A stretch of 64,000 bases of DNA, taken from Halichondria panicea. Lineage: Eukaryota; Porifera; Demospongiae; Suberitida; Halichondriidae. Numbering within the stretch: the first letter of the stretch is position 1; each line of letters begins with the position of its first letter. This document shows positions 12,269-25,300 of this stretch, one piece after another. The stretch is from the NCBI RefSeq assembly GCF_963675165.1, contig NC_087377.1, positions 16,493,518-16,557,517 on the forward strand. The letters are read 5' to 3'. The notes beneath the pieces are model-generated. The model did no database searches. It saw nothing but the letters and a program-made list of their open reading frames with translations, and was not told the DNA's origin. Made by a program: the position numbers and the translations under genes.

Positions 12269-15013
12269 ATTTCCTCACTTGTCCATAAGCTTCATTAGAC
12301 TCCACTTGAATGTCTTGTGTTCTTGGTGTCATTGCTAGATCAACTTCCTCGTATACTGGACCAGCTGGGGCTATTGGAACTTCATTACCAGACAGTTGTC
12401 TATTTGTCATTGCTAGATAAACTTCCTCATATACTGGATCACCTGGGGGGGCTATTGGAACTTCATTGCCAACGATATAAATTGATATAGATCTACGTAC
12501 AGTCAAGGAATCCTTTAGTTGCCCTTATCTTTCTGATAGTGACTACTAAGAGAAATATGACGACCAGGACGATCGGTACAATCACTATAGCAACAAAACC
12601 TCCAGATAGAGCAGCAACATTCCATGCACCAGTTATTGACGCACCTATGGGTCAATAGGCAGCATACATGCAGGCATTGAGACATATAATACTTACACTC
12701 CAATAGAGCTGGGTCAGGATCCCATAAACCAGAGTTGTTACAAGTGGTAGTCTGTGTACCCATCAGTGAAAAACCAGGATCACATTGGAAGGTAATGACA
12801 GAGCTCTCGGTTTGGTCAGTGTTGGTGAGCAATGCTCCATTAAGAGGAGGGGTGGGCAGGACACAAATTACTATAGGTACAAGGAATGGTATGCAATTAT
12901 GAAAGCAATGCCATGCATACAAGGGTTACTAGTATTGTTTTACAAAAGCTCACGTTCACAAATTGCTGCTTCTCCATCAAAAACACCAGTAGTGCTGCTA
13001 CCATCTCCAGTGCAAGTCCTTGTGTTGTTACCAAACATAACAAACCCAGTGTCGCAACTGTGGTTAGCCATGGTGTTGAAAGCATAGTTGCTGCTTTCAT
13101 CAGAAGTAGAACTACTATATGTCACAAAGCCATTGGTAGGAGCAATCAAGGGAAGACAGGTTACAGCTATGGTGAAATGAATGAAACAAATCAGAAAAAG
13201 TAAACGACCTTCTTATGAATAAAGAAACCATGCACTTACTACATGAAAACATGGGTTAACAATAACGTTTGAATATAAGCTCACGTTTACAAAATGCTGC
13301 TTCTCCATTAAAAACACCAGTAGTGCTGCTGCCATCTCCAGTGCAAGTCCTTGTGTTGTTACCAACTAGAACAAACCCAGTGTCACAACTGTGGTTAGCC
13401 ATTGCATTGAAAGCATAGTTGCCGTTTTCATCAGAAGTAGAACTACTGTATGTCACAAAGCCATTGGTAGGAGCAGTCAAGGGAGGACAGGTTATAGCTG
13501 TAGTTAAATAAAACAACCCAGTATAATTATGATCCTCTGCACTGAACTTACCGATACAGACGACTTCATCTGTTTCAGACAATGAAGCAAAAAATCCATT
13601 CGAACAGCTACAATTGAACTGTTCCTTGTAACTCGAAAAATTAACATTTTGACCACAGTTGCATTGTATGGGAGATAATCTCATGCCTCCAGGGTAACCA
13701 TAAGAATTGGCAATGCCAAATCCATACACTGAAACACCTAGAACGGCTGAGCTGTTTTGATGGCGGATAGAATGCACTCCAGTAGACACATTCGTTCTAC
13801 TTATGTGGCCACAAATCTCTCCACTTGAACAGACAACATTCCTCCAGCCAGTAACAATGGAATTGTCTAATAATATTTGTGCAGTTTGAGAAAACTCAGA
13901 AGAAACATATACTGTGACATAGTTGGATACGAAAAGGGGAAACGCTTCAACATAATAATTATTTGTAAACTGCTCAATTGGAGAGATTATCATCATGAAT
14001 GGATCTCCCACGCCATCACTATCCCTACTATATGCATACTGTGCGACCAGTACTGGAGAAGTGGATTCAATGCTACAGAAACTGTTAATAGGGATTTCAA
14101 ATTCTCTAAAGCTCCCTCCACTCTGTAACTGGAATTGACTGACTGATACGTTAGTGTTGCAGTTCACAGCTACACTTGCTGCTCGGGCACTAAGAACACG
14201 AATACATTCACCAGAAGATCTACCCTCGAGAGATGCTACAAAGAATTTTGAGCCCCATGTGACAGTCGGAGGCACTTGTTCAACCAGGTGGTCACAGTAG
14301 TTTATACTTCGAGGAATATAAGCACAATCAGATCCACTAAACACAGACAAAGGTTTGGAACTTGTTATTCTTGTTCCTGTGAGATCATTATCACTTTCAA
14401 TCTGATACGTTTCCATACTATTGAGTGTTATTATTGAGGAATTGAATTCGACAACAGTTTCATTTTCACAAGCTACCAACAAAATCACACTAGGATGATA
14501 ACTTGTAATAATGTCATAGGAGATTCCATAATATTCGTATTCATCAACTGCCATTTTAGAACATGGTAACGCTAAATAAGCATCTGCAGTATATTGATGA
14601 AAAGACATCCCGTATAAATTGATGTCTCTGTCGGCTTCAACAAGGATCCCCTTGTTCCTTTCATTAACAGATAATATCTCAAAACTGGATGGAATATTTA
14701 CCCTAGTTGAAGAGTTAGAAACGTTCCCACTGATATTAATTAGAGAGACTGTAAAATTAACAGCACTTGACTCTGGGTTTGTGATAAACAAAAACAACTC
14801 GTCTGCTCTTTGACCACTATTTCTTGGGAAACCGATCACGAATTTCTTGCCAGCACTTGATAAGGTCTTATCTATAGGATGAATGGACAATGCAAGAATT
14901 ACATGCATTTTCAAGAAATCAGTCCTACCTGTAATTTGAGCATCAAAAGATGGAGCAAATGTGATTATGATTATTGTCAATGCCAAAGTAGATCTAGCAA
15001 TTCTGTAGCTCAT
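12269..15013 (-). CDS. Receptor locus B: open ectodomain and TM, tail exon probably cut off
   Basis: Exons: signal 15013-14929, main 14871-13552, two CCP type 1 exons (13497-13285, 13166-12954), CCP type 2 12870-12697, transmembrane from 12644. The 57-nt intron 1 has no in-frame stop, so the frame even runs through it. At the usual donor after the transmembrane exon, GTAAGG has become ATAAGG, and the normal acceptor before the tail is missing. Reading on gives TIRKIRATKG and a TAG at 12493; that version totals 718 aa in frame. The conserved tail (YEEVYLAM, YEEVDLAM, AYGQV, stop at 12269) is still open downstream but seems unreachable. The signal peptide, N-terminal IgGFc-binding-like domain and EGF-like cysteines are intact. 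Likely a surface receptor with little cytoplasmic tail, unless an unusual splice restores it. Confidence 0.72.
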
Positions 15014-16143
15014 TATTTTTAGCAACTGGTTGACTATCAAGTAGATAAGAGTAAGAGCTAAACTGTGTAGCCAAACCACATTTATCAAACTCTGTGTTAT
15101 CATGCACTGTGTGGTTGAGATTTTGTCTTATAAACCGTTGTAATTGGTTTGTAAGCACTGACCTCGTGTGTGCAACTGTTAATTACGACTTTAATAGATG
15201 TCTTGTATACGCTAACAGAGTGTACAGTCACTATAAGCCCTTGATAGTATCAGAAGCATGTGAGATTATCTCCTCATGTGCTCCTGATACTATCAACTAT
15301 GATATCTCTAAGCCCTTGATAGTATCAGGAGTATAATCACCTCGTGTGCTCCAGCTATATGATACCACTGTACACAATACTCATATTACATTATTTCCAC
15401 CCATCTTAGCCGATCCATATAATTATACACCCTCTATATACCAGCTATACTACCAGACATTGACTCTCACAAAATACGAGCATACTTCAACCTCGGAGTG
15501 AACTATACCTTAACGCACAACACCTGCAAAGATCTGAGAATGTTTCTACACACACTATAACACTGGACTGAGGAAGCACTAGCTATCTTGATCACTTGAA
15601 TGGAGTGATATATTGCTTGGAGAATGTGTATGCACTAAATTTTAAAGGCCAACCTTTGTATAACTATCATTGACAGCTATAGGTCTATATCAGTGGCAAA
15701 AAGAAAAGGTAATAACTATAGGTAGAGAGTCACTTGACAGTATGGGATACAGCAGGATTTAACTTCGAAACATACCGCGGGTTAATTATGATTAATTTGT
15801 TTAGTTTACATACAGAGGCAGGGTTTCAAATCTGACCTTAATACAAACACCATAATTACAGTGGATTTGCCCGTGTTTAGCAATATTTCAAAAGATTCTT
15901 TTCACCCAAGTGTGCATGTGTTGTCAGATGTGTACACTGCATGTCAGAGTGTGCCATCCTGTTTTTTGAAGTGTCAAAGTAAACATCATTAATAAAACAT
16001 TTTACTTGTTTACTTAGCAAATATGATTATCTGTGCAGAATTGTCCTATTGCTAATGTGCCTAAGTAATGATTGCTTGTTTAGCTATCTATAGCTGCTAA
16101 TAAAAGATAACTTTGAAAGCAAACTACTATCTACATGCATTAA
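15014..16143. other. 5' flank of locus B and 3' flank of locus C
   Basis: Non-coding. It contains a hairpin at 15240-15297 (TTGATAGTATCAG and its complement flank a short loop) with a further half-copy at about 15312-15330. About 15360-15545 is a 5' flank shared with loci F, G and J (AACCTCGGAGTGA block). About 15795-16100 duplicates 8770-9060. Confidence 0.5.
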
Positions 16144-16182
16144 CCCTTTAACCGTCACGGGCCACGATTGTGGCCCACAATA

Positions 16183-16943
16183 TAGCCTCGATTCCCGGCC
16201 GCTTGAACAAGGCGGCCTGGTATACCTTGTATGCGCATGCGCAAAATAATTGACAACAATTTCATCATACAAATTGTAAAAAAACGGACAAAGTTACAAA
16301 AGGGAATAATACGTATGACAATGTGACCACAATGGCAGCTTTCAGAGACACTAATCAAAGTATAGAATAATTATGCTGCAGCAGTGTTGCTTCTTCTAGC
16401 TCTGTTTATCAAAGAGACAGTTCAAGAAAGCCTCCCAGACAGCTAGAGCTGCCAGCTAGGAAGAGTGGTGGACTCTTTAATACATCAGTAGATCTTGAGT
16501 GAATAACTTCCTGAGTGTCGAGTTAAAGCTTATTAAAAGCTTTTAGGAGTAATCATTAGCTTCTTTATCTTCAGCAATGACTTCTTGTCGAACATAAAGG
16601 CAAGATTTAGTAGCAGAACACTTGCCTGGTCTATATTACCACAGCCTCATCAGGGGACCCACAGGAACACATCATGCCTTTCCTATAACATCTGTAGCCT
16701 TACAGTGTAGGGTATTGTTAAGTAGAGACTTGGCTTGATACAATAAAGGGCGTAAGAACTCAGTCATCTTTACACAATACTTCTATGTAACGGACTGTAA
16801 AATCAGAATACAAATAGTATACGGTTTATTTTACTGACAGTATCCACAAATACACGGATTACCCCCTTTTTAGGGTAATGTACACGCATGTGCATACAAG
16901 GTATACCAGGCCGCCTTGTTCAAGCGGCCGGGAATCGAGGCTA
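16183..16943. mobile_element. Nested 761-bp element with about 60-bp inverted ends and 9-bp target duplication
   Basis: Terminal inverted repeats of roughly 60 bp begin TAGCCTCGATTCCCGGCCGC and end with the complement. The flanks are CCCACAATA on both sides (16174-16182 and 16944-16952), a perfect 9-bp target duplication inside the piggyBac element. A 9-bp duplication fits MULE-like elements, but superfamily assignment is inference. There is no coding potential. A partial relative lies at 2925-3344. Confidence 0.85.
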
Positions 16944-18085
16944 CCCACAATAGTGACTTTTTTGCGAAATTCTAATTCTGCGATACTTAGGAAGTAGCTC
17001 GAACTACGCACATCCCTGTATAGAGGAAGAGCTGTAGAATCACGTGCAATTTAGTCTAGAGTTTTCCAAGCCACGTTGCTATGTTAAAATCATTAGCACG
17101 GTAGTGCTAATAGTAGGGTTGGGTCGAAAACAGCAAAAAGGCCCCCTCTGGATCTCACCCAAGACACAAGACACAGTTATTTTGAGTTTATATATCTGTT
17201 GCCCATATCATTTGTGACATTTGTGTGAAATATGAACTTAATTGAACATTGTATGAAAAAGTTATAAAAACAGCAAAACTAAAAAAACAACAACTTTTTC
17301 TTCATCTTCCTCTCACGTTCTTCAGTCAGATAATCTAGAGAACTGTAAGTCCACAGTACAAACTAGTGACACCGTACTGTTCTAAATCACCTTGGGTAGT
17401 GCAGTAACTAATCTATTTCCTTCGAAGTTAAATTTGCTAGGGTGGAAGCTACGCCCTCTTTAATGAGTGCAGAGGTGAGGTCGCCATTGTTTACCTACTG
17501 AGCATGCTCAGACATAGTAGAAAGCATGGCCACACCCCTCTTATCTTAGCAACCACTTGAGATCTATAGCAACAGTAGTGTTTTGCACTGTCGATTCTTA
17601 CCGCAGCAGTTAATGCTCAAAAATTATGTTGAAGCTGCATTCTGAGCCTGCTCTGTCTGAGCTTATGATAGTAAATTATTGCATGCATAAGACCAAAAAA
17701 CTTATGAAAATTATCATAACAGACACAAACTGCAACAGTGCAAATAAAAATTCAGTACAGTTGCTAGCTCTTTTTTATCCGCATAGTAAAGGTGGATTGC
17801 CACCTACTGAAGATATTTGATCTAGCTAGCACCATAGATAAATCTATGCTAGTACCTGTGAAGAAAAATTGTAGGTACAAACAAGCGTAAAAAAATGTTT
17901 GAAAAAATAATGGTGAGAAGTAGGGTTGCATGTTGGATGAGCTGCTGGCAAAGGGATGTGAACAAGATGGGTAACCCTAATAGGAACGTCCATTAGAATA
18001 GACACAAAACGTCACTACTTAAAATATTGTACGTGGTTTCCCAGGACTACTTATTAACGCATGCATGCAGTGAAAAAAGTTTACA

Positions 18086-18647
18086 AACAAGTGCAAAAAA
18101 CATTTTGTGAAAAAATGGGGAAGAGTAGGGTTGGAAGAGCATGTGCACTGAAGTAACAAAAAGTTCGAAAACAAGATTAATTGTGGGTTGGTATAGTCTT
18201 GCATGCTCCAACTAGTTGGGGGTGGGGCACGATCTTTAACAGTTGGGTCCAGCACTATTTCGAGTTTTGGGTGGGCAGGGCTCATATATCTGTAGAGTCT
18301 CAAATTTAATATTAATTTTACACCATGCATGTGTTTCGGTGCTGTAACAGAAAGAAACGTTAATTTGAAAAAGCCTTATTCAAATGCGTCATTATGTAGA
18401 AACACATGCAAGTTGATGGTCAAATACGTGATCAAGTGTCTCAAATAACTTGAAGAAAGAGGTGTAACGAGAAGTAGTGCTGGACCCAACTGTTAAAGAT
18501 CGTGCCCCACCCCCAACTAGTTGGAGCATGCAATACTATACCAACCCACAATTAATCTTGTTTTCGAACTTTTTGTTACTTCAGTGCACATGCTCTTCCA
18601 ACCCTACTCTTCCCCATTTTTTCACAAAATGTTTTTTGCACTTGTTT
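18086..18647. repeat. Large foldback: 172-bp arms around a 217-bp loop
   Basis: 18086-18257 and 18475-18647 are near-perfect inverted copies, including the palindromic core CCAACTAGTTGG. The transcript or single strand would form a very stable hairpin. It lies inside the piggyBac element, just upstream of the acidic frame. It is either a nested foldback element or an inverted internal duplication of piggyBac sequence. Confidence 0.85.
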
Positions 18648-18679
18648 CATTAGCATTGTACCGCACGAAGTTTATAGCT

Positions 18680-18925
18680 ATGGCTAGATTGTTTACTTGT
18701 GCCGATGTGCTTGAACAGCTTGAGGACAGCAATGGCGATGTCTCCTCTGGTGATGACAGTGCCTATGAAGGAGAGGGGATAGTAGGATACCTCCCAAAGG
18801 CTACCAGCTTTATGCCAGACGCTGATGAACTGTCTGGGACTGATGACATGGACCTAGACGCTAGCGCTATGGACCAGGACGGTGAAAGACTAGAAGAGGG
18901 CTCACTGTGTGACTCTGGCAAGTAG
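18680..18925 (+). pseudogene. piggyBac transposase N-terminal remnant
   Basis: Open frame of 81 codons from ATG at 18680. It starts MARLFTCADVLEQLED, then is very acidic (SSGDDSAYEGEG, GTDDMDLDAS). Acidic starts of this kind, before the DDE_Tnp_1_7 core, are typical of piggyBac transposases (family knowledge). The core domain is absent up to the element's right end at 19377. It could be a first exon whose partner was lost. The open frame continues upstream into the foldback arm, so the start is not certain. Confidence 0.55.
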
Positions 18926-19328
18926 TATAGTATAGCTAGAATATCAGTAGTGAGTATAGTATAGCTAAAATAGAATTAGCAGCAATGAACAGTCTTTATG
19001 TGAGCTTGTAAATTTCATAGATCGTTCACCGATATAGTAATACATGTACGTATTGTACTTCAAATTGATATATCTTAGCACTGTTACATTCATATGATGT
19101 GAAAATCAAGCTTAGTCAAGCCTTTATACCATATGATAGGCTGCTCCATAAAAAAATTTTTTTGGATTTTATCTTACCGCTGGCCGAGCATTTAAAATGA
19201 TAAAAACGGGTGAGCGTAATAACCGTGGTTGTTATGGCAACACATGTTGCACCATTTTATTCTTTGTTGTATGGGCATTGGTATATGGTTGCTAGGCATT
19301 TTATTGCTCTGGAAACCCGATAGAGAAT

Positions 19329-21736
19329 TTACAGACATTTCACTTCACTGTTAATTAAGAATCCGACGGTTAAAGGGTTAATTGTGAGTACATTAATAAA
19401 CAAAAGCAAGTCAGTTCTTAGGTCATGTATTTGATTTCTCCATATACCTGATTCGGGATCGATAGCAAAGTCATGTTTTGTTTTGCCGTCTGTATGAGGT
19501 AGGATAATCATTACACAATCTTTGTATTTCCTCACTTGTCCATAAGCTTTATTAGTTGGGTCTTGTGCTCTTGGTGTCATTGCTAAACCAACTTCCTCGT
19601 ATACTGGATCAACTGGGGCTGTTGGAAGTCCATTTGCTGAGCCAAAACACAAAATTAATACAAGATATAAATGATACATGCTTAAGTTGGCATTACTTTT
19701 TCTTTTCTTTGTGATAGTGACTACTAAGATGACAACCAGTAGAATCAGTACCATCACTATAGCAACAAAACCTCCAGATAGAGCAGCAACATTCCATGCA
19801 CCAGTTATTGTCACACCTATGTATAGGTCAATATGCAGCATGCAGACGTTAAGACATAAAAATGAATTTACACTCCAATAGAGCCGGGTCAGGATCCCAT
19901 AAACCAGAGTTGTTACAAGTGGCAGTCTCTGTACCCACCAGTGAAAAACCAGGATCACATTGGAAGGTAATGACTGAGCTCTCAGTTTGGTCAGTGTTGG
20001 TAAGCAACACTCCATTAAGTGGAGAGGAAGGTAGGACACAGGTAACTATAGGTACAAGGAATGGTATGCAATTATGTGAAAAAATGGCATGCATGCAACT
20101 CAGTGTCACAACTGTGGTTAGCCATGGTGTTGAAAGCATAGTTGCCGTTTTCATCAGAAGTAGAACTGTATGTCACAAAGCCATTGGTAGGAGCAGTCAA
20201 GGGAGGACAGGTTATAGCTATGGTGAAATGAAGCAATCAATATTATGACCTTCTATTTAAACACTCAACTTACCATTACAGACGACTTCATCAGTTCCAG
20301 ACAAGGAAGCAAAAAATCCATTCAAGCAGCTACAGTTGAAGTGTTCCATGTTATTTAAATAGATAGAATTTTGACCACAGATGCATTGTATGGGAGATAA
20401 TCTCATGCCTCCAGGGTAACCATAAGAATTTCGTATGTCAAATCCATACACTGAAACACCTATATAACGGCTGAGCTGTTTTGATGGCGGATAGAATGAG
20501 CTCCAGAAGACACAATCGTTCTACTTATGTGGCCACAAACTTCTCCATTTGAACAGATAACATTCATCCAGCCAGTAACAATGGAATTGTCTAACACTAT
20601 TTGTGCAGTACGAAAAAACTCAGAAGAAACATACACCGTGACATAGTTGAGTACGAAAAGAGGAATAGTTTCGACAACATAATTATTTGCAAACTGCTCA
20701 ATTGGAGGGATTATCATCATGAATGGGTCTCCCAAGCCGCCATCGCTCTCCCTACCAAATGCATACTGAGCGACCAGTACTGGGGAAGTGGATTCAATAC
20801 TACAGAAACTGTTAATAGGGATTTCAAATTCTCTGAAACTCCCTCCACTCTGCAACTGGAATTCACTGACTGATACAACAGTGTTGCAGTTCACAGCTAC
20901 ACTTGCTGCTCGGGCACTAAGAACACGAATACGTTCACCAGAAGATCTACCCTCGAGAGATGCTACGAGGAATTTTGAGCCCCATGTCACAGTCGGAGGT
21001 ACTTGTTCAACTAGATGGTCACACCACCTTATACCTTGAGGGACATAAGCACAATCAGATCCACTAAACACAGACAAAGGTTTGGAGCTTGTTATTCTTG
21101 TTCCTGTGAGATCTTGATCACTTTCAATCTGATACGTTTCCGTACTATTGAGTGTTATGTTTAAAGAATAAAATTTAACGATAGTTTAATTTTCACAAGC
21201 CACCAACAAAATCACACTAGGATAGACACTACTAATGGTGTCATAAGAGATTCCATAATATTCGTATTCATTCACTGCCATTACAGTACAGGGTAACGCT
21301 AAATATATATCTGCAGAACCTGAACGAAAAGATATCCCATACAAATTGATGTTTCCATCAGCTTCAACAAGGATCCCCTTGTTCCTTTCATCAACAGAAA
21401 AAACCTTAAAACTGGATGGAACGTTTACCCTAGTTGAAGATGTAGAAACGCTCCCACTGAAACTAATTGGAGTGACCATGAAATTAACAGCACTTGACTC
21501 TGGGTTCGTGATAAACAAACACAGCTGATCTGCTGATAGACCTTCATTTCTTGGGAAACCGCCCACAAATTTGTTACTAGCACTTGATGGGGTCTCATCT
21601 AGGATCAATGGACAATTCGACTTAGTACATGCATAAAATAATTAGTCCTACCTGTAATTTGGGCATCACAAGATGTTGCAAATGATAATATGAGTATCAT
21701 CAATGCCAACGTAGAGCTGGCAAATCTGTAGCTCAT
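19329..21736 (-). pseudogene. Receptor locus C: disrupted, long tail running into piggyBac
   Basis: Signal exon 21736-21652 and main exon 21598-20274. In the main exon the conserved ACENE has GAA changed to TAA (stop at about 21186), and a 2-nt excess lies near 20462. The CCP type 1 exon is cut: only about 20100-20216 remains, joined to CCP type 2 (about 20047-19873). Transmembrane exon about 19816-19693 encodes VMVLILLVVILVV; tail from about 19636. The tail has one YEEV, then NKAYGQVRKY without the usual stop, continuing through a polar stretch (DFAIDPESGIW) into the piggyBac end, where the stop lies. It is the closest relative of A. Probably non-functional as a whole, but the membrane and tail exons are clean. 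Confidence 0.78.
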
Positions 21737-22359
21737 TATTCTAAATTTGTTGGCAACTAGTTGATTAACAGTTTAGTCTATAATTATAATGAGTGAGGCA
21801 AACTCCAACATCACTATAGGTATAATGATTATATAGCTACAGGCTAGATCTCTTAAATACTAAGCCCCCCCCTATAGATATCTACTATTGAAAATGCTTG
21901 TCACAAATGGTGAAATCTGATTGGTCACTGAGAGGTCCCTTATTTTACTTAGACTACATTACATCATCTGTAATTGATCTGATTGGTTGAAAACAGTAGA
22001 ATACATGGAAGCATGAGGTGTTGTAGTGATGTTCCTGAGTAAGCCTGTAGCTTCCTATCAGCCAATGTTTGCACAAATGCATTTAGTTCGTTTTACTATG
22101 CCCACAACTCAGAAAAATCTGATTTTGAAATGCATGTCGGAGCAAACAAAAACTGTTTACTTAACATAATTTATATCTGTGCAGAATTGTCTATTTTACT
22201 AATGTGGAGAGGATATAACAAGTTGCTTGTTTAGCTAACTGCTATAATATAAAAGAGTGCTATACCCTCAAAAATAACATTAAAAGGAAACTGTAATGAC
22301 ATTACTTTTGAGTATGTCGTTCTTATCAACCTAGGTACTCGTGTATTCATATGCCTGAT
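21737..22359. other. Spacer between loci C and D
   Basis: Non-coding counterpart of 11595-12268. It contains the conserved 5' flank of C and 3' flank of D. No independent feature is recognised. Confidence 0.55.
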
Positions 22360-25300
22360 TCAACTGCAGCTTAATAATGCTTTGCCATCTGAGGTAGGAT
22401 AATCAATAATTATACACAAATCTCTATCATTGTATTTCCTTACTTGTCCATAAGCTTCATTAGACTCCAATTGAATGTCTTGTGTTCTTGGTATCATTGC
22501 TATATCAACTTCCTCGTATACTGGATCAGCTGGAGCTATTGGAACTTCATTATCTGACATTTGTCTATTTTTCATTGCTAGATCAACTTCCTCGTATACT
22601 GGACCAGCTGGGGCTATTGGAACTTCATTGCCTGACAGTTGTCTATTTGCTGAGCCAAATCACAAATGGAAGACATAAATTGAATATACGTACAGTTAAG
22701 GAAATCCTCATGTTGCCCTTACTTTTTCTTATAGTGAGTACTAAGAGAAATATGACGACTAGTAAGATCAGTACCACCACTATAGCAACAAAACCTCCAG
22801 ATAAAGCAGCAATATACCATACACCAGTTATTGCCGCACCTATATATAAATCAATATAATTTATATGATGCAGCATGCAGGCATTAAGACATAAAAATGA
22901 ACTTACACTCCAATAGAGCAGGGTCAGGATCCCATAAACCAGAGTTGTTACAAGTGGCAGTCTCTGTACCCACCAGTGAAAAACCAGGATCACATTGGAA
23001 GGTAATGACTGAGCTCTCGGTTTGGTCAGTGTTTTGAGCGTTGGTAAGCAACACTCCATTAAGTGGAGGGGCAGGCAGGACACAGGTAACTATAGGTACA
23101 AGGAATGGTATGCAATTATGAAAGCAATGCCATGCATACAAGGGTTAATAGTAATGTTTTACATAAGCTCACGTTCACAAAATGGTGCTTCTCCATCAAA
23201 ACCACCAGTATTGCTGCTACCATCTCCAGTGCAAGTCCTTGTGTTTTTACCAATCAGAACAAACCCAGTGTCACAACTGTGGTTAGCCATGGCATTAAAA
23301 TCATAGTTGCCGTTTTCATCAGAAGTAGAACTACTGTATGTCACAAAGCCATTGATAAGAGCAGTCAAGGGAAGACAGGTTATAGCTATGGTGAAATGAA
23401 TCAAGAAAAGTAAACAACCTTCTATAAATAAAGAAACCATGCACTTACTACATGAAAATATGGGTTAACAGTAACGTTTGAATATAAGCTCACGTTCACA
23501 AAGTGCTGCTTCTCCATCAAAAACACCAGTAGTGCTGCTACTATCTCCAGTGCAAGTCCTTGTGTTGTTACCAACCAGAACAAACCCAGTGTCACAACTG
23601 TGGTTAGCCATGGCATTGAAAGTATAGTTGCCATTTTCATCAGAAGTAGAACTACTGTATGTCACAAAGCCATTGGTAGGAGCAGTCAAGGGAGGACAGG
23701 TTATAGCTATGGTGAAATGAATCAAGAAAAGTAAACGACCTTCTATGAATAAAGAAACCATGCACTTACTAGATCTACATGAAAATATGGGTTAACAGTA
23801 ACGTTTGAATATAAACTCACATTCACAAAATGGTGCTTCTCCATCAAAACCACCAGTATTGCTGCTACCATCTCCAGTGCAAGTCCTTGTGTTGTTACCA
23901 ACCAGAACAAACCCAGTGTCACAACTGTAGTTAGCCATGGCATTGAAAGCATAGTTGCCGTTTTCATCAGAAGTAGAACTACTGTATGTCATAAAGCCAT
24001 TGGTAGGAGCAGTCAAGGGAGGACAGGTTATAGCTATGGTGAAATGAATCAAGAAAAGTAAACGACCTTCTATATGAATTAAAAAAACCATGCACTTACT
24101 ACATGAAAATATGGGTTAACAGAATATAAGCTCACGTTCACAAAATGCTGCTTCTCCATCAAAAACACCAGTAGTGCTGCTACCATCTCCAGTGCAAGTC
24201 CTTGTGTTGTTACCAACGAGAACAAACCCAGTGTCACAACTGTGGTTAGCCATGGTATTGAAAGAATAGTTGCCGTTTTTATCAGAAATATTATTGTATG
24301 TCACAAAGCCATTGATAGGAGCAGTCAAGGGAGGGCAGGTTATAGCTATGGTAAAATGAAGTAATTATCTTAAGTTCTCTTTGAACACTCAACTTACCGC
24401 TACAGATGAGTTCATCTATTGTAGACAATGAAGCAACAAATCCATTCAAGCAGCTACAGTTGAACTGTCCCATCTTATTCAAGCAAATAGAATTTTGACC
24501 ACAGTTGCATTGTATGGGAGATAATCTTATGCCTCCAGGGTAACCATAAGAATTGGTAACGCCGAATCCATACACTGAAACACCTATAACGGCTGAGCTG
24601 TTTTGATGGCGGATAAAATGAGCTCCAGAAGACACATTTATTCTACTTATGTGACCACAAATCTCTCCACTTGAACAGACAACATTCCTCCAGCCAGTAA
24701 CAATGGAATTGTCTAATACTATTTGTGCAGTTTGAAAAAACTCAGAAGAAACATACACCGTGACATAGTTAGATACGAAAATAGGAAACGCTTCAACAAA
24801 ATAGTTATTTGTAAACTGCTCAATTGGAGGGATTATCATCATGAATGGGTCTCCCACGCCGAAGCCATCACTCACCTTACCATACGCATACTGTGCGACC
24901 AGTACTGGAGAAGTGGATTCAATGCTACAGAAACTGTTAATAGGGATTTCAAATTCTCTGAAACTCCCTCCACTCTGCAACTGGAATTCACTGACTGATA
25001 CGATAGTGTTGCAGTTCACAGCTACACTTGCTGCTCGGGCACTAAGAACACGAATACGTTCACCAGAAGATCTACCCTCGAGAGATGCCACGAGAAATTT
25101 TGAGCCCCATGTGACAGTCGGAGGCACTTGTTCAACCAGGTGGTCACAGTAGCGTATACCTTGAGGAACATTAGCACAATCAGATCCACTGAACACAGAC
25201 AAAGGTTTGGAGCTAGTTATTCTTGTTCCTGTGAGATCATTATCACTTTCAATCTGATACGTTTCCATACTATTTATTGAGATTGTTGAGGAATTGAATT

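Larger units (their letters stand above)
16144..19377 (+). mobile_element. piggyBac-type element, internally decayed, TTAA target duplication
   Basis: The element starts CCCTTTAACCGTC and ends with the exact complement GACGGTTAAAGGG. It is flanked on both sides by TTAA (16140-16143 and 19378-19381), the diagnostic piggyBac target. The flanks match the uninterrupted locus A downstream region (about 9090-9140), confirming insertion. Inside are a nested element (16183-16943), a foldback repeat (18086-18647) and a short acidic open frame (18680-18925) resembling a piggyBac transposase N-terminus. No catalytic core is seen, so it is non-autonomous. It lies directly against the 3' end of receptor locus C. 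Confidence 0.85.

Noticed and set aside
12269-12506. ITAM or ITIM in the receptor tails
   Set aside because: Spacing between YEEV and YGQV (about 18 residues) does not fit an ITAM, and the -2 position of the tyrosine is proline, not the ITIM consensus. YEEI-like and YxxM readings fit better.
24841-25152. Plus-strand open frames opposite the receptor main exons
   Set aside because: The same antisense frame recurs at every paralog because the minus-strand gene is conserved; there are no own splice sites or domains, so these are shadows.
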